DNA of 64,000 nt, taken from positions 183,231 through 247,230 of the forward strand of contig JAWZYV010012516.1 in assembly GCA_038373885.1 (NCBI GenBank), written 5' to 3'. The translations under genes were made by a program, and so were the position numbers. Numbering within the stretch: position 1 is the stretch's first letter; the number at the start of each line of letters is the position of its first letter. Below the pieces are notes generated by a model. That model did no database searches. It was not told where the DNA came from and was given only the letters and a program-made list of their open reading frames with translations. This DNA is from Cheiracanthium punctorium (lineage: Eukaryota; Arthropoda; Arachnida; Araneae; Cheiracanthiidae). Shown one piece after another: positions 23,851 to 35,226 of the stretch.

Positions 23851-24027
23851 GAGTAAAACCTCGCTATAGCGATATTTGATACAACGGTAAATTCCTCTAT
23901 AACGATCAAATTTTGAGGTTCCACGGAATTTCCATACAAAACAATCTCTTCTCGATTTAACGATACATCCCCCTAGAACGATAATATTATTTGGTCCCTT
24001 AAGTATCGTTGTATCCAGGTTTTACTG
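23851..24027. mobile_element. pogo/Tigger-type MITE, 177 bp
   Basis: TA at 23,849-23,850 and 24,028-24,029. The left end GAGTAAAACCTCGCTATAGC and the right end (reverse complement) CAGTAAAACCTGGATACAAC match. 'TACAGTAAAACCTC' is the standard pogo/Tigger MITE terminus in arthropods. Noncoding. Confidence 0.85.
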
Positions 24028-24099
24028 TATTATGCACTATACGGTACATGCAAAGCTGCACGTATAAACTCAATGCTGTTCAATATTTTGTTATGATTA

Positions 24100-24345
24100 C
24101 AAAGGTACAGGAAATTCCATAACGGTACGCAGCTTGGATATTTGCAACTCAAGATTGTGCTAAATGCGCCAATCTGCAAAGGATTATGTGTAAGACTATA
24201 AAGAAAAGTGTTTTAATCGCAATCTATAATGGAAAATGATTATCGATTATGCGCATGCATAAATCGCCAAAGAATGAAAAAGTAGCCATTGGTGGCAATT
24301 ATCCAAGCTGCTCTCTCCGTAACTTCGTGAAAAAATTTTTGATAT
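24100..24345. repeat. Partial copy of the 4.7-kb element's outer arm
   Basis: Shares GCGCCAATCTGCAAAGGATTAT, GCATAAATCGCCAAA.AATGAAAA and the CATTGGTGGCAA.TATCC.AGCTG order with the right arm of 8,886-13,578 (13,380-13,540). Confidence 0.75.
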
Positions 24346-24994
24346 GAGTTCCAAGAAGGAATTAGGAACAGCAATAATAACTGATTTCGTTTTTAAAATA
24401 TTTTAGTTTTAAAGTAATGTGAATGAAGATATACCGTTCCCAAGTGCAGAGATATGCTTCATCACATTACAAAACTGACGGTGTCTTGCAAAATTACTGT
24501 GGTAAGTGTCAGTGTGTGTGTTTCATTATGAATGTTTATTGCAAGTGATGAAAATCTTCAGGTCTTAGCTCCAGCTGAAAAAAAGGCCAATGTATCCAGA
24601 ATCTCTTCACAATTAATACAGGACGAAAATAACTTGTATTGATTTGTACGGGGAGGGGGGAGGGGTTAATCACTAAACCACCTCATTTTAAAATTCTTAA
24701 TTTTAAATTTATTCAGAATCAGTGAAGGCAGTGTAAAGCTAGATTCACTCAGAACAACATTCATTAAATGGCGAACAGCTGGTCGCCGGAAATAGATGGT
24801 TCTTAAATAAAATTGCTTCAATTTTAAGAGTGAATTACTTGATAGCATAAAATGCGTTTTAGAAGTTTTTATATAGGCAACCTTTCTTAACTTTTTTATA
24901 GTAGTAGATAATTATTTTAAAAGTATATATGTTCTTAAGGTCCGTCAAAGGTTTTTTTTTTTTTTTTTTTTTTTTAAATCATGTATAATATATG
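24346..24994. other. Noncoding stretch
   Basis: Poly-T run at 24,952-24,975. Nothing else recognised. Confidence 0.4.
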
Positions 24995-24996
24995 TA

Positions 24997-25703
24997 CAGT
25001 TAGTGTTTAATGACTTTCAAGGAACCGTGTAAAATCGTCCATAAATAGAGATCGTCCTTAAACAGAATTTGTACAAAAATAACATTTCCCTTCACACTTT
25101 ACAGGATTAGGACTGTCAATAAATTTCTTAATATATTGGCGTGTTCAAAAAGGTTATTTTAATGTCATAGTGTTTTATTCATATAAAACTATTCTAAGTT
25201 ACATTAAAAAAGAGTACAAACAAATTTTAGAATAAAATTAGATTTTGCTTCCTTTTTTTTTCGTTGATCTCTTCTTCCAGGTTTTCTAAAACGTTAAAGG
25301 TGTCAGATGAGGCATCTGTGTAAGACGGTGGCATTATCTCATTTATCGTGTCTTCAATTACATCTTACTCGTCTCATTCTGTGTTTTCGTTCAGTATATC
25401 GCCATAAATTTGTTCTACATTTCTTTAATATGTTGTTAAAACAGATTCCTCACATCTGTTGAGTTGAAATTATCATCTTCTACCAACTTGTACCTCCACA
25501 GAATGCTCCCCTACTGCAGATAAGAAATTGAAAAAAAAAAAAAAAAAAAAAAGAATGTTTATCACATTTTAAAAAATCGTCGTTAAACAGAACCAATATC
25601 ATCTTTGAACAGAATTTTTTTACTTCGGAGGAGCCGGGACTGTGAAATAGCGTCTTTAAATAGAGATCGTCGTTAAGTAGAGAGTCATTAAACGGAGAGT
25701 CAA

Positions 25704-25706
<3 letters not shown>
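24997..25706 (-). mobile_element. Tigger/pogo element remnant, 710 bp
   Basis: TA at 24,995-24,996 and 25,707-25,708. The left end CAGTTAGTGTTTAATGACTT pairs with the right end (reverse complement) CAGTTGACTCTCCGTTTAAT. On the minus strand around 25,380-25,210 an acidic open segment (containing INEIMPPSYTDASSDTFNVL) looks like a Tigger transposase C-terminal tail, so this is an internally deleted autonomous element. Pairs of 'CGTC(C/G)TTAAACAGA' and 'AAATAGAGATCGTC' repeats lie near both ends. Confidence 0.7.

Positions 25707-25774
<68 letters not shown>
25707..25774. repeat. (TA)n microsatellite, about 68 bp
   Basis: Uninterrupted TA repeat. It lies exactly between a TA-target Tigger element and a TA-target mariner element. 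Confidence 0.95.
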
Positions 25775-25777
<3 letters not shown>

Positions 25778-26585
25778 GGTGTCCAGCAAATAACACCCTG
25801 ATTTCAAAATTAAAAATCTCAAACGCAATGGTCAATAGAAGAATGCAGCAAAAGGTATGTTTATTATATAACCTGTAAAAATTTTATACAGAAGTCTTCT
25901 AAGTAGTAGCTACAGTAGCTAACGGACTGTGATGTACACAGATTTCCTTTAAAGGAAGAGGGCGTTATGGATGTAATCTTAATGTTAGAAGATGTACTCT
26001 TTAAATTGAAAATAAAAAATTTATAGACTTTATGTTCAAAAATCTTCAACAAGAGGGGTTAGAAACCTCAAACTTCCCCCCCCCACACTGATAGCAGATG
26101 GAGCTGCACGTTGAAATCGATCGACGATCATCATGTGCAAATATGAATTCAGTCTCTGCGAGTCACAATCTTCTCAAAATGTCCATACCGTCCGACATAG
26201 GGAGGTCCAGCTAACGTATAATGGAATTTGTGTTCAGAGCCTGTAATGTCTGAACCGAAATGGATTCCCACGCCACTGCCACACAAATCGACGATTGAAG
26301 CTCATCCGGCGTGATGGGAAGGTTCTGGTAGACAGTCTCTTACATGTGCCTAACAGAAAGCAGTTACAGGGAGTCAGATAGGGAGAATATGGAAGCAAAT
26401 TCATTATGAAGGCCTCCAATTACAATTTCAACTGTCGACGGTTTTTGTAATTAATGCTTCGAAACTTCTGTGTAAAAAATTTACACCCCATATAATAAGC
26501 ATAGCGTTTGCTGCACTGCACTGTTTTATTGATTTTTGTTTTTGAGACTTTTAACTTATCAGGGCGACATTTGCTGGACACCTTG
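25775..26585 (-). mobile_element. Mariner-like element remnant, 811 bp
   Basis: TIRs CAGGGTGTCCAGCAAAT and (right, reverse complement) CAAGGTGTCCAGCAAAT are flanked by TA (25,773-25,774 and 26,586-26,587). The element is shorter than a 1.3-kb autonomous mariner. The interior carries the transposase remnant listed separately. Confidence 0.85.
26234..26419 (-). pseudogene. Mariner transposase C-terminal fragment
   Basis: The minus-strand reading 'LLPYSPYLTPCNCFLLGTCK' corresponds to the conserved mariner block LPYSPDLxPxDFFLW. The Asp after PYSP is Tyr here and the D of the catalytic PxD position is Asn, so it is dead. The following FPSRR..FNRRF part matches the 'L.TLDELRRRI' region only loosely. 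It is too short to be a full DDE domain. Confidence 0.75.
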
Positions 26586-26587
26586 TA

Positions 26588-27593
26588 TGAGTCAAATTGT
26601 TTTCTGTTCATCTAAACACTTTATAGTTAAAAATTCATTTTTATTTTGAAGCAAATTTATTATTACTGTCATAATTTCTAACCTCTGTGATGCTTATTTA
26701 CTACCTTCGTTGATTATTTTTCTCCTATCAGTAAAAAACTTACGATTAGGGATGGACGGGAGACGAAAAATAGTCCCGTCTCGCCACGCGAAATAGCTGA
26801 AAAACTTTGCCTCGACACGAAAACTCCCTATATTGTAATGTTGAAAATGTTTATCTCGTCTCGCTAAAAAAAAAAAAAAAAAGCTGTCTTGCGATCGAAC
26901 AAGCTGACCCAATAAAAAAATTCCATGAAATTATCTAATGTTCGCAAAAATCAGAGTGATTATACTTGAACTCTTGTAGAACGAGGGGGAGGGGGGGGGA
27001 GAGGAGAAAAAACTTATTAAAAAAAAAAAGATATTTTTTATATATGGAAAAAAAAAATTTTTTTCTTCGTGGACGAAAGTCATTTTCTTTTTTTTCCTCA
27101 ATCGCTCAACTTATCTCGGTCTGTTTATCACTTTTTCTTATTAGAATACGTTCCTGAACAAGAATGTCCTAACAAAAGCTGGCTATCGAGTGGGTACTAC
27201 AGCCTTCCTAGTCTCTATCAGCCGGCACAACATCGCATCGTCTCTCCTTCTCTTTTTATTTCCCTTCCCCTATCAAAAGCTTCCGCTCCTTTTTTAAATA
27301 TCAAAAGCTTCCACTCTTTTTTTTTATAAAGATAGTGTTCTTTGTATCATTACAGTTTCATGCTTTCCTATAACTGTTCGCATTATTACATAATAAAAAA
27401 CGATATCAAGTGAGGGGAGAGGTGAGGATATAATTTACAGTTACAGAACAAATTCGGTTGACAGAACGTCATAAATTAAAATAGTTCTCAACTCTAAAAA
27501 TTCCTTTTCACCTCATTTCATAATATTTGAATACATCTGAATGATTAGAAATAGTATGGTTGATTCTGTTGCATGTGATTCTCCTTCGACTAA
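26588..27593. other. Noncoding stretch
   Basis: Contains poly-A runs (26,865-26,881; 27,019-27,029) and a GGGACTATTTTTCGTCTCCC-type inverted pair near 26,756-26,800. No gene recognised. Confidence 0.35.
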
Positions 27594-27842
27594 GGGCCTC
27601 AACATGGCACAGTGGTTATGTCACTGAAAATGGTAGACGGCCGAAGTGTGAAGGTCCAGGGTTCGGGTCACATCGCGCGGTTTTCGATCTAACGGTCTGG
27701 ACTTTTGGTAGGTTTTCTCCAGATGTAACGTGAATGCGCGATTGAACCCCTTAGGAAGTCCTGCTGCCAAGGCACCGCCCCCCCCTACCATCTTTGGCAG
27801 ATTGCCCTAACGTAGCGTTGCCGTAAACACACAAACCAAACC
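27594..27842 (+). repeat. tRNA-derived SINE
   Basis: Pol III A-box-like TGGCACAGTGG at 27,605-27,615 and B-box-like GGTTCGGGTCA at 27,660-27,670, about 55 bp apart as in a tRNA head. The body is shared with 2,450-2,660: GATCTAACGGTCTGGA, GGTAGGTTTTCTCCAGATG, and CCCCTTAGGAAGTCCTGCTGCCAAGG. The tail ends CGTAGCGTTGCCGTAAACAC. Confidence 0.8.
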
Positions 27843-27869
27843 ATTCTCCTTCGACTAAGACGCGAAAGC

Positions 27870-28040
27870 TTAACTTTTCTACGAAAATAGAGAAATTTGT
27901 TAAATTTAAAAATTGCTAAAATCAAGGGATAGGTGGATTTTCAGCTTTAAATAGTCTGCACTACTTGCTGTATAGTGCAAGCTTCTTTTTCTGCTTTTTT
28001 TTTTTTTTAACATAATTATGAAAAATTCCAAGCCGGTTGA
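27870..28040. repeat. Dispersed repeat shared with 15,790-16,000
   Basis: Same TTTTTTAACATAATTATGAAAAATT and AAGCCG(A/G)TTG order. Family unknown. Confidence 0.5.
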
Positions 28041-28199
28041 ATTTATTTCACAACTCTGAATATGAAAAAGATGCATTTGGTATTCGGAAATAAAAAAATC
28101 TGATGTGTCCAACACATGACTTCCTTGCACGTCCATTAGATCAAAAATATTTTCGACGCACTTCCTCTAAATTTATTTGTTTGAAAGAGATAAAATATC

Positions 28200-29060
28200 A
28201 ATAATAGTAAGGTTTAGCGATTTCTAGCCAAATATTTCGATATCGCCAAGCTGAGTTCAATTTGAAAGATTTCCTTCTGACACTTTATTTGGCGATATTT
28301 CACCAAAAGCCGACAAACTTGAGATAGTCAGCGAGATTTTGGGGATAGCCAAAGTAGTCAGTGAGCACAGACCTTCAATGAATTGAATGCATCTATACAC
28401 CTCAATGTATTCAAAGTCATTTGGCTCACCATGTAAATAAATTCTCAGTCGATTGCTGTCAAAAAAGATATTGAAAACAGTTGGATATTATAATATAGTT
28501 CTAAAGACAAAAGTTCAAAATTCTACGGGTTAAAGTTTTAGAGTTATACAAAATACGAAATAATTTTGGCGGCCAAATTTGGCGATATTTCGGCGAAACT
28601 CGTCAATGTCGACGACATTTGGCGAGATTTTAAGCATAAACCAAATAATGACAGATTATCGCCAAATTTGGCGATATTTCGCCAAAACTCGCCAAGAACG
28701 ATGACAAATGGCGATACTTTGGCCATGGACCAAATGACTGACTATCGCCAAATTTGGCGATATTTCGCCAAAACTCGCCAAGGTCGAGGACAGACGGCGA
28801 GATTTTGGGCATGTACCAAACAATGACTGTCTACAGTTGTATTATAATGAAGATGTCCATAGACATTAAGGTACTCAAATTCTTTTCGGTGGTCCTGTAA
28901 ATAAACTCTCCAGTAGATTGGAACCAAAAATCGAGATGCACAACTAGATGTTACAACATTCTTATATATGAAATTTCATAATAGTTTTTGAGATTTGAGA
29001 GTTAAATATGCACACACGTACACCAAAAGTCGCCAAGCTTGGCGACTTTTGGCATAGTTC
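28200..29060. repeat. CGCCAA-box repeat region
   Basis: Dense CGCCAA/TTGGCG boxes in both orientations. Three tandem units start near 28,571, 28,660 and 28,746 (period 86-89 bp). Each has the palindrome CGCCAAATTTGGCG, then GATATTTCGCCAAAACTCGCCAAG (second G in unit 1) and a CCAAA(T/C)(A/G)ATGAC spacer. The block is bracketed by diverged units of the 173-bp repeat (28,390-28,555 and 28,840-28,995). ORFs read through it on both strands, but they follow the repeat period rather than a protein. Confidence 0.8.
29023..29052. repeat. Perfect 30-bp palindrome
   Basis: Centre AAGCTT, reading CCAAAAGTCGCCAAG and its exact complement. It uses the same CGCCAA box as the preceding repeats. Confidence 0.95.
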
Positions 29061-29321
29061 TTGAGGGAGGCACGTGACCGTGGTCGGACCATTACCTAAC
29101 TTATGTGGTAGGACGGCATTGTGTTTGAAATGGATGAATGCCCCTAAAATTGCCATTGACCGTAATGTATTGGAAATCTTTTGAGTGTTCCTGTAGCAGA
29201 ACTACAAATGATAAAGACACTTTTTTTAATGGAGAAATTCATTTTCTAACTCTTTACAGCATACATCACTTCTGAGTCGTTTGAAATAGCCCAATACCTC
29301 TAAAAAACGCTTTGATGAATT

Positions 29322-29845
29322 CGGCCCATAGAGCGTAATGTATTTCGAATCTTTTGGGCGGTTCTGTAGATAAACTATTCAGTCGAATGGAATCGAAAGG
29401 GGAGGTGCACAACTAGATGTTACAACAATCCTAAATATAAAGTTTCAACATTCTACGCCTAACAGTTTTTGAGATATGCGAGTTTAATGAGTTTCGGCCC
29501 ATTGAGCGTAATGTATTTCGAATGTTTTGGGCAGTCCTGTAGATAAACTATCCAGTCGAATGGAACCAAAAGGGGAGGTGCACAACTAGATGTTACAACT
29601 ATCCAAAATATGAAGTTTCGACATTCTACGCCTAATAGCTTTTGAGTTAGGCGAGTTTAATGAATTTCGGCCCATAGAGCGTAATGTATTTCGAATCTTT
29701 TGGGCGGTCCTGTACATAAACTATCCATTCGATTGCCACCAAAAGGGGAGGTGCACAACTAGATCATAGAAGAATCCTAAATATCAAATCTCAACATTCT
29801 ACGACCAATAGTTTTTGAGATATGCGAGTTACATACATACGTACG
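29322..29845. repeat. Tandem repeat, 173-174-bp unit, three clear copies
   Basis: Units start with CGGCCCAT(A/T)GAGCGTAATG at 29,322, 29,495 and 29,669. Within each come GGGCGGTCCTGTA.ATAAACTAT, AAAGGGGAGGTGCACAACTAGAT and TTTTTGAGATATGCGAG. Diverged units continue upstream (28,390; 28,840; 29,140). The last unit runs into an ACGT microsatellite (29,836-29,860). Confidence 0.9.
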
Positions 29846-30080
29846 TACGTACGTACGTACAGACGGCATGGAAAAACTGGCCACAGCAGACTCGCCGCTG
29901 GTCAAAATGAGTTGCAGACGCGTTAATATGATCGTGCATGCTAGCCTACGATAGGATGCATCGAAAAAAATTTTTAAATTAAATTTAGAGGTAGTCAAAA
30001 TCGGTTTTTTTGTCGAAATTTGGCCCCCAAAATTTTTCGGGATCACATTACTTCCTTATACTACGTACAAGGAAGTAATA
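29846..30080. repeat. Repeat tail, counterpart of 18,480-18,712
   Basis: ACGTAC run, TTTAGAGGTAGTCAAAATCG, and the terminal inverted repeat ACTTCCTTATACT..GTACAAGGAAGT. It follows the 173-bp array directly, so array and tail may be one element. Confidence 0.65.
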
Positions 30081-30157
30081 AAATTATCACCAGCCAATAC
30101 ATAGAGAACTAAGCACCCACAGCAAAAGGACTTAGCATTAAATAAAGTACATCCAGT

Positions 30158-30289
30158 CAGGCGCGTAGCCAGGAAAATTTTTCGGGGGGGGGGATATGAA
30201 CTTATATGTGTATAAATAGATGGAATTTCATCACTAATCCAAACATTTCGGGGGGGGGGCGATATATCCCCCCCTTGGCTACGCCCCTG
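30158..30289. mobile_element. hAT-type MITE, 132 bp
   Basis: Perfect target duplication CATCCAGT (30,150-30,157; 30,290-30,297). Ends CAGGCGCGTAGCCAGG and (right, reverse complement) CAGGGGCGTAGCCAAG. Interior GGGGGGGGGGATATG. A shortened relative of the GTGGCGTAGCC family. Confidence 0.88.
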
Positions 30290-30297
30290 CATCCAGT

Positions 30298-30911
30298 ATC
30301 CTCTTTAGAAATTCTTTTAATTCATATTTAAATAACGACATGCTTGCCCTTCGATGCCCGCCCCGCCGTAAGCCACGATGCCCGCGTTTGTGATTATGAA
30401 TCGTTATCCGTTGAAGAGCGTTGGTCACGTGATAGTAATAGGATATGGTATCAGGGATTTCTTTTCGTGGGGGAGTAAAGACAGAATACTCAAACAGACA
30501 AGATTTAAGTGAAAATGGAGCTAAATAGAATCTAGCGAATTGGGAGCATTGAGGCGAATCGAGGAGTTTACAAATTATTGTCTTTAAAGAATATTTTTCG
30601 GATATTTTTAGCGTAAAAGGATTTAAATCAGCCGATAAGAAATTTATTCAATAAAGGAGTGTTAGTTTTAATCAATAGATTTAAGCGTGTATTTGTGCAA
30701 ATTTCTCACTTCAAAAGAAAATCCTTCAAGGAATTCTGCCCGGAAAAAAAATTGTCATTTAATTTTTGAAACTTTTGAGAAAAAACTAGGTCAGAAATTG
30801 TACTATACAATCCCATAAAATAATAAAGATTTATGTTTTGTGTAGCTTATTTTAGGGAAATCTTTAAATGTATAGAAATAGCACATTATACCGCAACTGT
30901 GAGTTTACATC
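30298..30911. other. Noncoding stretch
   Basis: No feature recognised. Confidence 0.4.
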
Positions 30912-30919
30912 ATTTGGTC

Positions 30920-31251
30920 CGGCGTTTCTCAACCTGTGGGGCGCGGCTCCTAGAGGGGGGGGGGGCAGAGCGTTTGCAGGGGGGCGCGAGAAAAAACAAA
31001 GAGCAACTAGTGATGCATGTTTTTAAAAAATCATCATATTTAATCGCATTTTTACTAAAAAATTTATCCATTTTCGCTTAAAATGTTCATTCAAACTTTA
31101 CTGATAACATTATTTTGTAGAATATTCGACTAAATATTCATTGCTAAAGATTAAAAAACTGAATTTATTCTGAAAAGTGTGAGGGGGGCGCGCCACCATA
31201 AGTTAGCCTTTGTTGGGGGGGGGCGCGACGTTAAAAGGTTGAGAACCGCTG
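30920..31251. mobile_element. hAT-type MITE, 332 bp ('TTTCTCAACCTGTGG' family)
   Basis: Target duplication ATTTGGTC (30,912-30,919) / ACTTGGTC (31,252-31,259). Ends CGGCGTTTCTCAACCTGTGG and (right, reverse complement) CAGCGGTTCTCAACC. Interior G-rich with GGGCGCGCCACC. A truncated relative lies at 60,124-60,397. Confidence 0.82.
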
Positions 31252-31259
31252 ACTTGGTC

Positions 31260-32760
31260 CAAAACTTAATGTTAGTGTCCCCCTCAGCACGACACCCGGG
31301 GTTAACCTTGGTTTTGGCACCCCTTTCTTTGGAACCATGAAGAATTTTGGCGCACCTCTCAATATTGCTTGGGGGGCACGTGCCCCGCTTTCCTCCCTCT
31401 AGTTGCGGCGCTGATAACATACAAATCCGGATCGGATACTATCCATTTTAAAAGAATACTCAAAAAATACTGTATTTTTAAGCCAGTATGTTTCCAAATC
31501 TTGTAGGATTATTGCTTGCAAGTGTGTATCGTACAGTTTCAAAAGAGACTCGCTGAATTTTTTCGTGTCTCTAACATAATTTAATTTTTTTTTAAACTAT
31601 TCAAAACTAGAATTATTAAAACAACGCTTCTGAAGTTTTGCCTATAGACTGATTAGAATTCAAAATAAGCTTTAAAAACATGAATTCAACACTAGTGATT
31701 CCGTCTCGATATTTCTATGTATTGCTAAAGCATAAAATACTACCTAACACCAGTATCGCAGTCAGGATTTTATTTTTTCTTTAGGAGAGGTATCAAAGGA
31801 TGTAGCCAGAGAGCAGGGAGGGATCGTATTTAATCCCCCTCCCCTCCCCTCCCTGTAGAAACTGATATTCCATTATGCCCGAGCCTTGGGACTACGAAAT
31901 ATTACGCTCCACCTCCAAAATTAAAAAAAAAAATTCAATACGTATTTTTTTAATTTTTTAATCTCAGTAAAGTTAGTATCTTATTGCTTTTTCTGGAACC
32001 GATGTTCCACTCCCTTCGCAGAGCCACTGCCTCACACGAATTTTTAGTGGGATAAGTTGAAATATCGGATTGAGCAGGGATGACCTGTTGACCATTTAAA
32101 TTATACTTTTGGGGAAAAAAATTCAAGGAAAATGATAGCCACAGCCTTTGCACTCTATCTATGCTATATTCTCTTAGCTTTAAACTTCATCTGACAGATT
32201 AGAGCTCGGTGAGTGTACTGGTTTATATTTCCACTCTCTTTATCAAACATCTTGCTATCAAGATCTTTGGACATCTACAGTACAGCCTTTATTTAGATGA
32301 TGGGTAACTGTTGCTGCCGAAATTTTGCAAATCTCTGTCCATACGGTTAAAGAAATTTCCTACCGCTGGGATGATCCCCCTGTCGTAGGATATCTCTTCA
32401 ATGAACTGAAGACGAGAAAAACTAAAACCATGAATTTTAAATTCGTTCTGTGAAGTTCACATTCGTTGGTCTTAACTTTTACAAAACGAAATTTAACCTT
32501 AAAGAAAAAATAAAATAATAATAATAATAATAGGCATTAAAGACAGGCCTTTAGAAACAGTTGTTTATTAAAAAAAAAGAGCTTTCTTTTGACATTATTT
32601 TTAAAGTTCGATAACTAAATGATCAAATTTACTTTTGAAATTGTTGATTTTTAAATTATCTATTATCTGGAACTTATTATTGTTATTATTATTTCTTTTT
32701 TTACCTATGTGATGTTGTGTTCGAAGAAGTAAACTAGATTTGTTCGATTTGATCTGGCTC
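31260..32760. other. Noncoding stretch
   Basis: Low-complexity AT tracts. An AAT microsatellite lies at 32,514-32,532. No gene recognised. Confidence 0.35.
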
Positions 32761-32950
32761 TACCTGTGGCCAGCGCATAGCGATCTCAACTGGGAGACGG
32801 AATGTGCCTGGTTCAAACGCAGGTCGAGTCCATCGACCAGCTATTCGGAGTTTTCGGTGGTTTTCACTAAACCTTCGCGTAAATATGGGTTCGGAAGTCC
32901 CTCACGAAGGGCAAACCCCACCCTCGACTTAGATTCCTCGTGTAGATAAT
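32761..32950 (+). repeat. Probable tRNA-derived SINE, second family
   Basis: A tRNA-like head with a B-box-like GGTTCAAACGC (32,810-32,820) and a possible A-box TGGCCAGCGCATAGC. The 3' body (TTTTC.CTAAACCTTCGCGTAAATATGGGTTCGGAAGTCCC) is loosely alignable with the TTTTCTCC..GAACCCCTTAGGAAGTCC body of the other SINEs. The 69-codon ORF through it is incidental. Confidence 0.5.
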
Positions 32951-33377
32951 CGCTGGAATTCCCAAATCAATCAATTCGACCTGATTGATATACAATTTTC
33001 TGATACTGTTCAATTAGAGTTATACGACCTTCGAATGATTTTTGCCTGAAATTGGTCATACAAAAAATGGTGCAAGTAGGATTTAATGCGAAATTTAACG
33101 TGAAAACTATTAGAGGTTAAGTTTTGAAGGGTGGGGAAAAAAGGCTAACTTCAGAGGACAAGTTCCTCAAGTTTTTAACCCTTTAAGGCGCGGTGTCCTC
33201 GCCTTGAGGACACAAAACTCTGACGTTTTGACTGTTGGCAGTCACGAAGAATACATAAGATTTCTATAAAAATATTTAAGGGTGATATAGTTACACGAGA
33301 ATCCTTTACTCTTTAGCACATGATATCCGTAATAATGGTCGATTATTTATAAAACTCTCAGGATTATTTTTAACAGC

Positions 33378-34787
33378 GAGTGGCGGCTCGTGACCAGTGG
33401 TGGGGCTTCAGTGGTGGGGCCCGAAAAAAATACTGCCAGTTCAAATCAAGAAAATACATATACATAGAGCTGTGGCGGATCGTTACGTATTTCAGTGGAG
33501 GGGGCTTTTTTTTTAAGCTCGAAAAGGTTAAACATATGAATCGCTTTTGTAAACAGTGTGAATACATAAAAACTTTCGAATAACAAGTTATGAAAGGCGT
33601 ATTGATGTCTCCTTTAAGTTTTCATTTAAAGACAGCAGATTTATTTTGCACCAAAAAACCTTTTCCTCCATTTTTCTTTCTCAAAAAGGTACAATATCAA
33701 TAAAAAAAAAAAATACAATATCAAAAAAGTATGATTTTCTTGAATACAATATTAAATTCAACAATTGCATGTGTACATGTTGAAAAACGAATTGGTCCAT
33801 AATGTTTCATTTCCAAATAGCAAACAATAAAAACGAAAAAAACAGAATTTTTTGCTTCACTTATTGAAAGTCATGGTGCTTTACTGTACCATTCTAGTTG
33901 AAATGATCGTGTCCTTTTGCCATCTTTTTGTCTAAGGACAAAATTTTTTGGTTGATTGGGTCCCAAACGTTTTATTTCAAGCTTTTCTGCTATGTTTAAT
34001 CTGCTGAAAGGAACTCGTAATAAACTGTCAACAGAATTCATAGTCTTTAAATATATTTATAATTTGACAAAATATTTTAATCTACGACCATTTCTTACTC
34101 AATTGATACTTTCACTATATTTGAAACCGAAAAAATAGTAAAATTAAGTCTGTTTTAAATGAGATAAATAAAAATTCCTAATTCTTAAAGATGATCAGCT
34201 GTAAGAACAAAAATCACAATCAGCAGCTTTTTTCGACCAAAAGAACAAAACTCGCCAAATAGAATTGTTTCCATGGAAACACTTTTATTTCTCCTATCGG
34301 GCCAATGCTAAGGGGCCCTAAATTGGTGCTAAATTAACTGTGTTTTCGCATTCTTTTTTGTGATAACCAGCCAAATATCTTCATCTTTTGAGAAATGATC
34401 AATGGTACTAACACTGCTCTGCTGTGCTTGGCGCAAATATATTAGGGCCTCATTTCTCGGGCCCGAGAGTGCTTCAATGGGGAATACATTAGAGATGCCG
34501 CGGCGCGGCCGTAGGATTTGAATGATGGCTCGGTTCACGGAATGATGGCTGGTCAAATATGGCTCGGTAGACATAATTGGATTAAGGGACAAAGCTGGTG
34601 TAAAAAAATGCTCCTTTAAATATTCCTTTTATCCATCTTAAAAATGAAAATAGAATAAAATACACGCAGACACCTTTATTAAAGTAAACTGATTTTAAAA
34701 GATTACAAATTTTGCATTATAATTAAAAACTTTTGAAATATCAGGTGGGGCCATGCCCCTCTGGCCCCTAATGACGAGCCGCCACTT
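33378..34787. mobile_element. hAT-type element, 1,410 bp, nested
   Basis: Ends GAGTGGCGGCTCGTGACCAG and (right, reverse complement) AAGTGGCGGCTCGTCATTAG. Target duplication TTAACAGC (33,370-33,377) / TTAATAGC (34,788-34,795). 'CAGTGGCGGCTCG' is a common hAT terminus; the outermost base has mutated at both ends. Interior ORFs (60 and 87 codons) have no recognisable hAT or BED motif, so it is probably non-autonomous. Confidence 0.8.
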
Positions 34788-34966
34788 TTAATAGCAATCG
34801 CATCTGATGAGAATTGTAAAATAAGATGGAAATACATTGATACAGAAGAACAACTGGATAAATTGCCCAGTGTTGAAAAAAGGGAAGCCGTTTTCCTCGC
34901 TCGACTTAACTACCAGCAAGATGGTGGACGATCGAAACTTTCATCGCGTGCCACAGATCTAGAGAC

Positions 34967-35226
34967 CAGTGGCGCACACAGAATTTTCTTTTGGAGGGGG
35001 TCCAACCTATAAAGCTGTGATACCAACCACCTGAAAAAATGCGGATGTTTCATATTTTTTATAGTTTTATCGTAACCCCCTTTTATTGTGTTTTTATTTA
35101 TCTATCTCAACTGCTGTAATTTGATTTCTTCTAACATATTTAAAAGTCAAAAATTTAATGACGATTTAAAGAAGGAAAATTGACAACTCTTATGGGAGGG
35201 GTACTCCTCCCTTGTGTGCGCCACTG
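34967..35226. mobile_element. hAT-type MITE, 260 bp, nested
   Basis: Ends CAGTGGCGCACACAG and (right, reverse complement) CAGTGGCGCACACAAG. Perfect target duplication CTAGAGAC (34,959-34,966; 35,227-35,234). It sits in the centre of the TTAA MITE. Confidence 0.92.

Noticed and set aside
28544..28826. Several ORFs with FGDISAKL / SPNLAIFRQN repeats on both strands
   Set aside because: They follow the 86-89-bp CGCCAA tandem repeat on both strands at once, the mark of repeat DNA rather than a coding sequence.
34329..34592. 87-codon minus ORF as a hAT transposase piece
   Set aside because: Inside a hAT-type element, but no hAT dimerisation or BED motif can be seen.
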